Assembly: GCA_050736615.1 (NCBI GenBank)
Contig: JBOHWL010000212.1
Coordinates: 1 to 14,760, forward strand
Length of the DNA: 14,760 nucleotides
Direction: 5' to 3'
Source: JBOHWJ01 sp050736615
GTDB lineage: Bacteria > Desulfobacterota > Binatia > Binatales > Binataceae
Both the position numbers and the translations under genes were made by a program. Of the stretch, positions 5,877-13,751 are shown piece by piece; positions within the stretch are counted from its first letter, which is position 1, and the number at the start of each line of letters is the position of its first letter. The notes under the pieces are model-generated. The model did not search any database. It saw nothing but the letters and a program-made list of their open reading frames with translations, and was not told where the DNA came from.

Positions 5877-8810
5877 GTGGCTGTAACCTTGCGCTGGCTC
5901 GACCGTAGCGTAACCGCCGGACTGATATTTTTGCTCGCTGCCAGCGCCCTATTTTTCGGCGCGGTGCATCGATGGGCCTACAGCTTTGCCGAAGCGCTGA
6001 TTGCGCTGATGGTGATTGCGTGGGCCTTGCGGATAGGCCTGAGCGCGTGGCGGGCGGAGTCGGGGCAGGCTGACGAACCCGCAAGCGCAGGCAAACCCGC
6101 CCAGGCGGAGCGCTCGAGCATCGCGCACTGGCGGGAACTCGCCGCGGCGATCGGCGCATTTATACTGTTGCTGGTTTTTCAACTGACGCCGCTGCCGCCG
6201 GGCGTGATGCGGCTGTTGTCGCCGGCGACTTATCATCTTTACGAACTGAGTTTCCCGGGATGGCCCCAGGGGCGGCCGTATGCGGAGTTGGAACGTGCGC
6301 ATATGGCTCGGGCCAGGCCGGCGGCGCCCGCATTCACCGTCTTGCCGCCCGCCGGCTCCAACGCCGATTCGCATGCGCCTGCCAAGCTGGGCGCGAAGGC
6401 CGTACGGCATGAACCCCGGGAAGCGCCGCCCGGCCGCTGGCTGAGACTGCGATGGCGTGCGCTCGCACTGGCGCCAACGGTGACGTGGAGCGCGCTGATC
6501 GAAGTGCTCGCCTGCGTCGCGTTGTTCTTCATCGTGCTCACCTATCCATTCGGCGCGCGTGACGACCGCGAGGCGGAAAGAAATTTTTTTCGCACGATGC
6601 TGATGGGGCTGATCGCGGTGGCGGCGGGGGTCGCGCTGCTCGGGATGGCGGAGCGGTTGGCGTGGAACGGCAAAATTCTGTGGGTATTCGTGCCGCACGA
6701 CTGGGGTGCGCCACAATTGGGTGTGATCCGCGCCAGTGGGCCCTTTGTAGACCCGGACCATTTCGCCGATTACCTGGCGATGGTGTTGCCATTGGCGTTG
6801 GCGGGCGCACTGTTTCCATTCCCGCTGGTGAACAAGACCCGGCGCGAGGATTTTCGCCTGGCGTGCATCGCTGCCACGTTGCTCATCGGCGCCGGTGTGA
6901 TGTTGAGCCTTTCACGTGGCGGCTGGGTTGCCGCCGCTTTCGCGATCTGGTTGATGTTGACGTTGAGTCTGGTCCACGCGCGAGAACAGGCGCCCGCAAT
7001 TTTGCGCCGCTTCAACCGGCGTTGGCCGGTGACGCTGGCGATGGTTGCGATTGGTGTAATCGCACTGTTGATGGTGGTCGGGCCAGCCGGGCGCGAAAAC
7101 GTCGCCTCGCGCGTCAGTTCCACCGTTACCCAGGGCGCCGATCTGAATTACCGGCCGGCGATTTGGCACGACTCGTTGGGCATGGTTCGCGATTATCCGC
7201 TGTTCGGCGTAGGGCTCGGATGCTGGCCGGAAATCTTCAATCATTACTTACGCCCGCCGTGGATCTCATTTTTTTATCGCCAGGCGGAAAATGACTATTT
7301 ACAGTTCGCCGCTGAAACCGGTCTGGCCGGCGTGGCGCTGCTCATATGGCTCGCGTGGGTAGTGATCGGCGAGTTGCGCCGCGGTGCGCATCGGCTGTCG
7401 GAAAGACAATGGCCGATCTATGCCGGGATGTTGGCGGGACTCGCGGCGGTGGCGCTGCATGAATTCGTCGAATTCAGCCTGCATACTCCGGCCAACGCTT
7501 TCCTGTTCACCGTGTTGCTCGCGCTTTGCCTGCGATTCACGGCGCCGCGTGGCGCCCGGCGCCATCCGCTCGAATCGACGTCAGGGCACCCCTATTTGAT
7601 CTCCGCTGGCGCGATCGTCGGGGCGCTGGCCCTGATAGTGGCGGCATTTACCCAGTCGCCGGCGAGCTACCCATCCGATATTGGGGAGCCAGCAACTTTC
7701 GCGGCGGCAGAACGCACTATCGGTGAGCATCCGGCGAGTTCCTCCGCGCATCTGGCGATGGTGAAAACCATGGGTCCGAGCGCGCCCGCCGCGGTGCGCC
7801 TCGAGCAATTGCGCGCGGCGGTCTGGCTCGACCCGAACAATCCTTATGCGCGTGATCTTTACGCCCGCAACCTGGCTGCCGATGGCAATATGTCAGCGGC
7901 GCTAACCCAGATAGCCATATCAATGTTTCGTTCGCCGCGAATATTATCACACTACTATCTGGCGCCCCGGCTGATCCCATGGTTGCTGCCGAGCGAGCAG
8001 CACGCGATCGAGAGCGGCCTCAAGCAGGCTTTGCACGATCGGATGGACGGCGCGCTCGAAACGCTGGCCGACTTCTATGGTTATATCGGACGTTATTCCG
8101 CGGCGGCGGATGAGTACGCGCGGATGGCCGCGCGCAGTGCCGATCCGGCGCAAAAACTGCCGTACCTGCTCGCCGCGGGAAAGGAATACGCGAGCGCCGG
8201 CAATCTCGCTCAAGCCGAAATCGCGCTGAAATTAGCCATGCAAATCGCGCCCGCCGATCCGCGGCCTTATGGCGAACTGGCCCATGTCATGGCTATGAAT
8301 GGAGGTGTAAGCGCGGCGAGCCCGGTAATCGCGCGCGGCGTGAGCGAGGGTGCGCCACCATACGCGCTTTACATGGCGCTGGCCGATGCGGCTCAGGCGG
8401 TCGGTGATCAGGGTGCGGCTGCGCAAGCGCTGCTCAGAGCCTTGAGCTATCAGCCTGATTCCTTCGCGGCGGTGATGAAGCTTGGTTCAATCTACATGCG
8501 GCAAAACAAAGTAGACCGCGCGGTGCTCGAGTTTCGCCAGGCGACTGAACTCGACCCGCGTTCGGCCGAAGCCTTCTCCGCTCTGGCGCAGGCGGCCGAA
8601 GCCGGTTTTTACTACCACGAGGCCGGCGAGGCGTATGCGCGTGCCGCCGCACTGGAACCAAAAATTGGTTACCTGCAACAGCAATCCGCGGATTTTCGGG
8701 AACGTACCGCCAAGTCGCTCGCCGACTTGCGAAAAAGCCAGGCCAAAGCGTCGCCACGCCATGCGTCGGCGACGGTGGCTGGGAGCGACCTCGGACTTCC
8801 GTCACCGTAA
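5877..8810 (+). CDS. O-antigen ligase/polymerase-like (Wzy_C) membrane protein with C-terminal TPR domain
   Basis: Likely polymerises or ligates lipid-linked glycan at the periplasmic face of the inner membrane. The 977 residues fall in two halves. Residues 1-590 have about ten or more hydrophobic segments with family marks: ASGPFVDPDHFADYLA (286-301), SLSRGGW (344-350), a large loop with RPAIWHDSLGMVRDYPLFG (426-444) then GVGLG (444-448), ENDYLQFAAETGLAG (471-485) and HEFVEFSLHTPANAF (528-542). Residues about 605-935 are alpha-helical TPR-like repeats (for example 866-895 and 900-927). A Pro/Ala-rich loop at about 125-190 lies between membrane segments. The GTG start is supported by AAGG 7 nt upstream; the 73-nt gap after the kinase gene suggests one operon. 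Which reaction it performs, polymerase (Wzy) or ligase (WaaL), cannot be told from sequence. Confidence 0.88.
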   Translation: MAVTLRWLDRSVTAGLIFLLAASALFFGAVHRWAYSFAEALIALMVIAWALRIGLSAWRAESGQADEPASAGKPAQAERSSIAHWRELAAAIGAFILLLVFQLTPLPPGVMRLLSPATYHLYELSFPGWPQGRPYAELERAHMARARPAAPAFTVLPPAGSNADSHAPAKLGAKAVRHEPREAPPGRWLRLRWRALALAPTVTWSALIEVLACVALFFIVLTYPFGARDDREAERNFFRTMLMGLIAVAAGVALLGMAERLAWNGKILWVFVPHDWGAPQLGVIRASGPFVDPDHFADYLAMVLPLALAGALFPFPLVNKTRREDFRLACIAATLLIGAGVMLSLSRGGWVAAAFAIWLMLTLSLVHAREQAPAILRRFNRRWPVTLAMVAIGVIALLMVVGPAGRENVASRVSSTVTQGADLNYRPAIWHDSLGMVRDYPLFGVGLGCWPEIFNHYLRPPWISFFYRQAENDYLQFAAETGLAGVALLIWLAWVVIGELRRGAHRLSERQWPIYAGMLAGLAAVALHEFVEFSLHTPANAFLFTVLLALCLRFTAPRGARRHPLESTSGHPYLISAGAIVGALALIVAAFTQSPASYPSDIGEPATFAAAERTIGEHPASSSAHLAMVKTMGPSAPAAVRLEQLRAAVWLDPNNPYARDLYARNLAADGNMSAALTQIAISMFRSPRILSHYYLAPRLIPWLLPSEQHAIESGLKQALHDRMDGALETLADFYGYIGRYSAAADEYARMAARSADPAQKLPYLLAAGKEYASAGNLAQAEIALKLAMQIAPADPRPYGELAHVMAMNGGVSAASPVIARGVSEGAPPYALYMALADAAQAVGDQGAAAQALLRALSYQPDSFAAVMKLGSIYMRQNKVDRAVLEFRQATELDPRSAEAFSALAQAAEAGFYYHEAGEAYARAAALEPKIGYLQQQSADFRERTAKSLADLRKSQAKASPRHASATVAGSDLGLPSP

Positions 8811-8817
8811 GCGGGTT

Positions 8818-10083
8818 TTGTCAATTAAAATTCTGTTTCTCAATCCGACGGGTCATCTGGGCGGCGCCGAACGAGTGATGCTCGATCTGATGGCCAGCAT
8901 CAGGACGGCGTGGCCGCATTGGATATTGCACTTGATCGCCGGCGAGGGTGGCGCCCTGTTAGAAGCGGCGCGGGCGGCTGGCGTTGCGGCGGACGTGATT
9001 GCATTCCCGCCGGCGCTCGCGACCTTGGGTGATGCTGGCGCGGGCGGACCGGCGGGCGCGCAGATTGGCTGGCTTGCGATGGGCGCGAGGTTCGGGGCGG
9101 CGGCCTATTCGCTACGGGGCTACTTAAAGAAGCTGCGAGGCGCGATTATCACGGCGGCGCCGGACGTGGTTCACAGCAACGGCTTCAAAATGCATTTGTT
9201 GGCCGTGCGAGCCGCGCCGCCCTCCACTCCGGTCCTGTGGCATGTGCATGACTATGTCGGGATGCGTCCGGTGATGTCGCGGTTGATGAAATCACATGCG
9301 CGCCGATGTGCCGCCGTGGTCGCCAACTCAGCCAGCGTCGCATGTGACGCGCACGCTAGCCTGGGCGGGCGCACGCCGGTGTTCACGTTGCGCAACGCGA
9401 TCGATCTCGCGCGTTTTCGCCCCGCCGGCCCGCGGCTGGATTTAGACGTGCTCGCCGGCATGGAACCTTCAGCGAACGTTGTCAGGGTCGGACTGCCCGC
9501 CACCACGGCTCGCTGGAAAGGGCATGAAGTCTTCCTGCGGGCGCTGGCCGCGATATCCGCCGAATGCCCGCTACGCGGCTACGTTATTGGCGGGCCGCTC
9601 TATCGCACCGCCGGCAGCCAATTTCAAATGAGCGAATTGCGCGAGATGGCGCGGCGGCTTGGGCTCGAACGCCGCGTCGGGTTTACCGGCTTTGTCGCCG
9701 ATATGGCCGCGGCGATGCGCGCACTCGATATCGTCGTGCACGCCAGCACGCAACCGGAGCCCTTCGGGCTGGTAATTGCGGAGGCGATGGCGTGCGAACG
9801 CGCCGTCATAACCAGTGCGACCGGCGGCGCGGCGGAAATTATCGAGCGCGGGGTCAATGCGCTGACCCATCCGGCGGGTGACGCGGTCGCACTTTCCGCT
9901 TTGATTACGCGGTTAGCCGTCAACTCCGCGGAACGGCATCGGCTGGGCGGCGCGGCCCTACGCACCGCCACGGCCGCATTTGACCGCGCGCGCATGGCTG
10001 GGGAAATTGCGCCGATTTATCGTCGCGTATGCGGAAACGGCGGTAATATCCCCGAACCAGGTGTCGCGCGCCCCGAAGGTTGA
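8818..10083 (+). CDS. GT4-family glycosyltransferase (first of two)
   Basis: Cytoplasmic GT-B fold enzyme that transfers a sugar from a nucleotide donor to the growing lipid-linked repeat unit. From TTG 8818 it is 421 residues. The N-terminal fold starts IKILFLNPTGHLGGAERVML (GGxE motif) and continues with VVHSNGF (117-123) and WHVHDY (141-146). The C-terminal donor domain has ARWKGHE (231-237) and the EX7E motif E314-PFGLVIA-E322 followed by AMA. TTG 8818 is chosen because homologues begin just before this beta strand and AAGCGGG lies just upstream, 7 nt after the previous stop. ATG 8761 is in frame but overlaps the previous gene by 50 bp and adds an Arg-rich stretch. The specific sugar cannot be predicted. 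Confidence 0.88.
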   Translation: MSIKILFLNPTGHLGGAERVMLDLMASIRTAWPHWILHLIAGEGGALLEAARAAGVAADVIAFPPALATLGDAGAGGPAGAQIGWLAMGARFGAAAYSLRGYLKKLRGAIITAAPDVVHSNGFKMHLLAVRAAPPSTPVLWHVHDYVGMRPVMSRLMKSHARRCAAVVANSASVACDAHASLGGRTPVFTLRNAIDLARFRPAGPRLDLDVLAGMEPSANVVRVGLPATTARWKGHEVFLRALAAISAECPLRGYVIGGPLYRTAGSQFQMSELREMARRLGLERRVGFTGFVADMAAAMRALDIVVHASTQPEPFGLVIAEAMACERAVITSATGGAAEIIERGVNALTHPAGDAVALSALITRLAVNSAERHRLGGAALRTATAAFDRARMAGEIAPIYRRVCGNGGNIPEPGVARPEG

Positions 10084-10093
10084 ATCGGAGGGA

Positions 10094-11260
10094 TTGCCCC
10101 TGCGCGTTATCCACGTTCATAGCGGTAATCTTTACGGCGGCGTCGAAACGATGCTGCTGACGCTGGCGCGCCATGCGCATCTGTCTCCCGCGGTGGCGCA
10201 GGAGTTCGCGCTGTCGTTCGACTCGCGCATCGCCGCCGAGCTGCGCGAAAGTGACGCCGTGGTGCATCTTGTGGGCGAAGCGCGAACCCGCAACCCATTC
10301 AACGTCCGGCGCGCGCGCCAGCGATTGCGAGATTTGCTCGCACGACAGAACTTCGACGTGGCGATATGCCATATGCCCTGGGCGCAGGCGATGTTCGCCT
10401 CGAGTGTGCGCGCGAGCGGGACCCCGCTGGTATTCTGGATGCATGGCGTGGCGGGACGCCATTGGCTGGAGCGATGGGCCAGCCTGCATACCCCCGACCT
10501 CGCGATCTGCAATAGTCAGTTTACCGCGACCACGCTGGCTAAATTGTATTCGAAATGCGCATTTGACATTTTGCATTATCCAGTCGCGCCCGCTCCGACG
10601 GAACTCGACACAACGCGGCGGGAGCAGGTGCGGGCGGAATTCGATACGCCGCCCGGCGCCGTTGTGATTATCCAGGTGAGCCGGATGGAATCCTGGAAGG
10701 GACATCTATTACATCTCGAAGCGCTTGGGCGGTTGGGGGATCAGCCACAATGGATTTGCTGGTTTGCGGGCGGCGCGCAAAGGGCGCACGAAGTTCGCTA
10801 CCTGGAGCAATTGCGGGCGCGTGCCACGCAACTCGGAATTGCCGATAAAGTGCGGTTTCTCGGCCAGCGCGCGGACGTGCCGCGGCTGATGGCGGCGGCG
10901 GATCTATTCTGTCAGCCGAATGCCGGAGGCGAGCCGTTCGGAATTGTGTTCATCGAGGCGATGGCCGCTGGTCTTCCAGTTGTCACGACGGCGATGGGCG
11001 GGGCATTGGAAGTGGTGGATCAATCATGTGGCGTGCTGACGCGGCCGGACGACGCGGCGGAGTTGGCGGCGGTGTTGCGCCGGCTGATCAATGATCGCGA
11101 TGAACGGCGGCGGTTGGGAGCCGCGGGTCCGGCGCGCGCGCGTCAGCTCTGTGACCCCGCGACCCAGCTTGAAGGTTTCGCGCGGATTATGGGGCGCGTC
11201 GCGGGCAAGCATACCCTCACCGGCGAATCCGCCGCGTACGCAGCCCGCACGGCTAACTGA
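10094..11260 (+). CDS. GT4-family glycosyltransferase (second of two)
   Basis: Another retaining GT-B glycosyltransferase, 388 residues from TTG 10094. It begins PLRVIHVHSGNLYGGVETML (GGxE-type acceptor-site loop), has the donor-site segment SRMESWKGH (196-204), and carries EX7E as E280-PFGIVFI-E288 followed by AMAAGLPVV. It is clearly a different enzyme from its upstream neighbour in the variable N-terminal half, so the two probably add different sugars. The start is uncertain. GGAGGG (10087-10092) sits only 1 nt before TTG 10094 but 7 nt before an in-frame CTG at 10100. GTG 10061 is a third option, overlapping the previous gene by 23 bp. There is no doubt about the family. Confidence 0.88.
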   Translation: MPLRVIHVHSGNLYGGVETMLLTLARHAHLSPAVAQEFALSFDSRIAAELRESDAVVHLVGEARTRNPFNVRRARQRLRDLLARQNFDVAICHMPWAQAMFASSVRASGTPLVFWMHGVAGRHWLERWASLHTPDLAICNSQFTATTLAKLYSKCAFDILHYPVAPAPTELDTTRREQVRAEFDTPPGAVVIIQVSRMESWKGHLLHLEALGRLGDQPQWICWFAGGAQRAHEVRYLEQLRARATQLGIADKVRFLGQRADVPRLMAAADLFCQPNAGGEPFGIVFIEAMAAGLPVVTTAMGGALEVVDQSCGVLTRPDDAAELAAVLRRLINDRDERRRLGAAGPARARQLCDPATQLEGFARIMGRVAGKHTLTGESAAYAARTAN

Positions 11261-11284
11261 TTTTGCTCACGCCCAGGAATTGTC

Positions 11285-11304
11285 AGCGGACAATCCGGCT
11301 TTTT
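11285..11304 (+). terminator. Weak terminator-like hairpin after the second GT4 gene
   Basis: AGCGG (11285-11289) pairs with CCGGCT (11295-11300) with one bulged G and a 5-nt loop, running into a 5-T tract (11300-11304). It lies in the 107-bp gap before the methyltransferase gene, the first real break in the gene chain. The stem is weak, so read-through is likely. Confidence 0.25.
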
Positions 11305-11367
11305 CGACCTACCGTGCCGGATACGCTTGCGGCGGTGTCGAAAGCGTGGCGCCGGCTGAGATAATTC

Positions 11368-12075
11368 GTGCTCGAAGAACGCACCGCTCCTGGTCTGCAC
11401 GCCGCGCTGCTAACGGCAGTCAAAAAGTTGGAAGGCTTGTCGGAAGCCTCACCGATCCTTGACCTCGGCTGTGGAACGGGCGCTTGGCTTACGCGCATGC
11501 ATGACGCTGGCTACCGCGAATTATGGGGTGTCGATCGCGACGAAGATGGATTCGCAGCCAGGGAAATCGTTCGTTTTATTCCCGGCGACCTCGACGAGAT
11601 CGAAACGGTGATCGGACAGGCGCGCCGGGATTTTAGACTGGTAACGATGATTGAAGTTATTGAGCATCTTGCCAATCCACAAGTTTTGGTCAGCGGCGCC
11701 TTTCGCGCGCTCGCCCCAGGCGGCTGGATGCTGATTACCTCGCCGAACATGTATTCATTGCGCGCCCGGGCGCGATTCTTCGCTTATGGAGCCGTTCCTT
11801 TTTTCGAGCCAGGCGCTCATGCGACGCCAATCGAGACGGACCACCTTCATCCATTCGTGCTGGAAGCATACCAGCGTAAGATTTTCGGACCCCTTGGGTT
11901 AATTCCCACGCGCCTGTGGAGTTATCCCGAACACGGCGGCAACGGCTCACGGCCGCTTGCACGGCTCGGCGCGGCGCTGATGCGGCTGGTGCTGACCGAC
12001 CAGCTACCCGGCGATACGTTGTGCCTGTTGCTGCGCAAGCCGGCGGAGAACGTTGAACCGGTTGGCTCGCGTTGA
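11368..12075 (+). CDS. Class I SAM-dependent methyltransferase
   Basis: Probably methylates a sugar of the polysaccharide or caps its growing end; the target is inferred from context only. The 235 residues show a Rossmann methyltransferase: motif I ILDLGCGTGAW (30-40), an acidic residue D56 ending beta 2 (GVDRDEDGF), MIEVIEHL (94-101) at the position of motif IV, and LAPGGWMLITSPN (115-127), the post-motif typical of UbiG/type 11-12 enzymes. A hydrophobic/aromatic segment at about 137-147 may shape the acceptor site. The GTG start at 11368 is nearly forced, because an in-frame TAA lies at 11362-11364. It sits between glycosyltransferase genes on the same strand but is separated by 107 bp upstream and over 130 bp downstream, so it may be on its own transcript. 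Confidence 0.88.
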   Translation: MLEERTAPGLHAALLTAVKKLEGLSEASPILDLGCGTGAWLTRMHDAGYRELWGVDRDEDGFAAREIVRFIPGDLDEIETVIGQARRDFRLVTMIEVIEHLANPQVLVSGAFRALAPGGWMLITSPNMYSLRARARFFAYGAVPFFEPGAHATPIETDHLHPFVLEAYQRKIFGPLGLIPTRLWSYPEHGGNGSRPLARLGAALMRLVLTDQLPGDTLCLLLRKPAENVEPVGSR

Positions 12076-12114
12076 CCGATAAGGAAATGCGTGTGGTCGC
12101 ATTGCTTGCAGCCG

Positions 12115-12142
12115 GCCGTCGGACCGTGGTCCGTGGATCCTA
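12115..12142 (+). promoter_or_regulatory. Dyad CGGACC-GT-GGTCCG after the methyltransferase gene
   Basis: CGGACC (12120-12125) and GGTCCG (12128-12133) form inverted arms 2 nt apart, readable as a 5-bp hairpin with a CGTG loop or as an operator-type dyad. A short TTTT follows at 12144-12147, too few for a firm terminator call. It lies 45 bp past the methyltransferase stop, just before the dispersed repeat. Confidence 0.2.
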
Positions 12143-12206
12143 TTTTGGCAAGACCTACGCACGAGCCATCCACCGCTTCTGACGCATCACTCAGTTCACG
12201 CCGGGA

Positions 12207-12338
12207 GTGTGTGAAGATTTTGTTTTTCTGTCATTCCGAGCACAGCGAGGGATCCCGGATCTTTCTGCTTTTCCTGTGTTTTTCCCGGGATTCTTCACTT
12301 CGCAGATTCCGTTCAGAATGACAAAAATTCACAGACAC
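12207..12338. repeat. Dispersed imperfect palindromic repeat (MITE/REP-like)
   Basis: Inverted arms are nested over about 130 bp: TGTGAA (12210-12215)/TTCACA (12328-12333), TGTCATTC (12229-12236)/GAATGACA (12316-12323), and ATCCCGG (12252-12258)/CCGGGAT (12285-12291), with a T-rich loop between. T- and A-rich tracts flank the middle arms. This TGTCATTCCGAG...GAATGACA form is a pattern I recognise as a dispersed repeat in many GC-rich bacterial genomes. Its translations give the familiar CHSE..SE / LSFRAQRGIP / RMTK strings seen in over-predicted ORFs; both occur here, as CHSEHSEGS and LSFRAQRGIP. Only one copy lies in the window, and no transposase or RAYT gene is present, so movement would depend on factors elsewhere. 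It covers the 5' end of the next gene. Confidence 0.75.
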
Positions 12339-13751
12339 CGAGTGAACGTCCGAACATCTATCGCGGCGCTTTGCCGGAGTCGGACTAACGCGATTTGGGT
12401 GATTGGAGCGGTGGCGCTGCTGATTCGGCTGGCGCCATTGCTGCACCGCGGTGTCGCCACGGACAACGATTCGGCGCGCTATATCGAGATCGCACATGGA
12501 ATACGCGCCGGCTGCGGCTTTGCGCGATTCGCCAATGGCCGCTGTGGCGCTCCCGATCTTCTTCGTACGCCCGGCTATCCGTTGTTGCTCGCCGCGATGC
12601 CGAGCCTGAGGGCCGCGGTGGCGATGCAAGCGTTGATCGGCGCGGCGCTCTGCGTCGGCATCGCGCTCTTCACGCTCTCGTTTTGGGGTGCGGGCGCGGC
12701 GATTATCGCCGAACTGCTGCTGGCGCTGGACATCCCCTCGATTCAGTTCGGTGCGGAAATAATGTCCGATATACCGTTCCAGGCGCTGGTCACGGCGGCG
12801 GCGCTGATCGCCGTGCTCGTGATGGTGCGCCGATGGAGCGGCCGCCGCGCCGTCGTTGCTACCTGTTCGTCGGCGCTCCTGATTGGTCTTGCAATCATGG
12901 TGCGGCCTGTCGGAATCCTGCTGATTCCGCTTGCCGCAATTGCCTTCATCATGACCCGGCATTATGACCGGCGCCGGCGGTTCGCGGTCGCGGCGCTGGC
13001 GCTGGCGATACCCGCGTTGATTTCGCTGGGCTGGATGGCGCACAACGCCGTGCGCAGTGGAGTGTGGACGTTAAGCACGGACGGCATCGATGTGGCCTAC
13101 TACTTCGACGCGGCGGCGGTACTGCATGCGAGCAGCGCGGGCGGCTTCAGTCAGCTTCAGGAGCGGCTCGCGCGATCGATTGATTGGAACACACAGGATT
13201 ACGAAGACACTCCGGTTTCGCGGCTTGATGAAATGAGGCATCGCGCGCTTGCCATCTTCATCGCTCATCCCCAAGCCTTCGCGGAGGTTGTCGCTGGCGG
13301 CTTGCTTTGGCTCGCGATCGTGCCGGACCGCGGCAATTTGAATGATTCGCTTGGAACCGCGGCGGGCAGCCCGGCCCTTATCGCCGCGGGCACGGCGACC
13401 GGCAAGAGAATCCGCGAGATGCTGCGCTCGCCGCTTTTGACGGTGTTGGTGGTATTTCAGTTTGCCATCATAATTTTTGCCTGGTCGGGCGTGGTGATCT
13501 TACTGCAAAGAGTGGGCCGCATGAGCGCGACGGAACTCACGCTCATTCTGATGCTGCTCGGAGCCATTGCAGCGGTGCTACTTCCCGCGGCTGGCGGCGC
13601 CGCGATCGCGAGATATCGGGTGCCGGCGATGCCGCTCGTCGCGATTTTGTCAGCGGCTGGATGGCGCGGGCGCTTTAGACCGGCCCGGTGCGAGACTGAC
13701 CAGGTGAACGTGGCGCCAGTATTGGGCGAATTGCGGCGGGTGGGCGGATAA
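12318..13751 (+). CDS. GT-C fold membrane glycosyltransferase (GT39/GT83, ArnT/PMT-like)
   Basis: Likely transfers a sugar from a polyprenyl-phosphate donor to the glycan or another acceptor on the periplasmic side. From ATG 12318 it is 477 residues with about ten hydrophobic segments. The first extracytoplasmic loop has D49-N-D51-S-A-R-Y55, the acidic site of this superfamily, followed by IAHGIRAGCGF and RTPGYPLLL (83-91), a typical PMT_2 pattern. The N-terminus is uncertain. The frame is open back to GTG 12207, but everything before 12318 is translated repeat. ATG 12318 itself lies in the repeat's terminal GAATGACA, and GTG 12342 just beyond the repeat is an alternative (469 residues). No convincing ribosome-binding site precedes the last two. 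Its stop TAA shares one base with the ATG of the next gene, indicating translational coupling. Confidence 0.82.
   Translation: MTKIHRHRVNVRTSIAALCRSRTNAIWVIGAVALLIRLAPLLHRGVATDNDSARYIEIAHGIRAGCGFARFANGRCGAPDLLRTPGYPLLLAAMPSLRAAVAMQALIGAALCVGIALFTLSFWGAGAAIIAELLLALDIPSIQFGAEIMSDIPFQALVTAAALIAVLVMVRRWSGRRAVVATCSSALLIGLAIMVRPVGILLIPLAAIAFIMTRHYDRRRRFAVAALALAIPALISLGWMAHNAVRSGVWTLSTDGIDVAYYFDAAAVLHASSAGGFSQLQERLARSIDWNTQDYEDTPVSRLDEMRHRALAIFIAHPQAFAEVVAGGLLWLAIVPDRGNLNDSLGTAAGSPALIAAGTATGKRIREMLRSPLLTVLVVFQFAIIIFAWSGVVILLQRVGRMSATELTLILMLLGAIAAVLLPAAGGAAIARYRVPAMPLVAILSAAGWRGRFRPARCETDQVNVAPVLGELRRVGG

Noticed and set aside
5949..6761. 270-codon minus-strand open frame opposite the TPR-fused polymerase
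   Set aside because: Arg/Pro/His/Gln-rich sequence typical of an antisense shadow; the opposite strand has clear membrane segments and family motifs.
6662..7294. 210-codon plus-strand open frame inside the TPR-fused polymerase gene
   Set aside because: Out-of-frame shadow; the main frame carries the Wzy_C motifs across this stretch.
9920..10705. 261-codon minus-strand open frame across the two GT4 genes
   Set aside because: Antisense to two genes with clear motifs and without any recognisable domain.
12091..12321. 76-codon plus-strand open frame ending in CHSEHSEGS-type sequence
   Set aside because: Its second half is the translated dispersed repeat, a well-known source of false genes, and its first half has no support.
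12231..13043. 270-codon minus-strand open frame
   Set aside because: It is antisense to the GT-C gene, Arg/Gln-rich and low in hydrophobics, and its C-terminal start zone is again repeat translation. It is a shadow of high-GC coding DNA.
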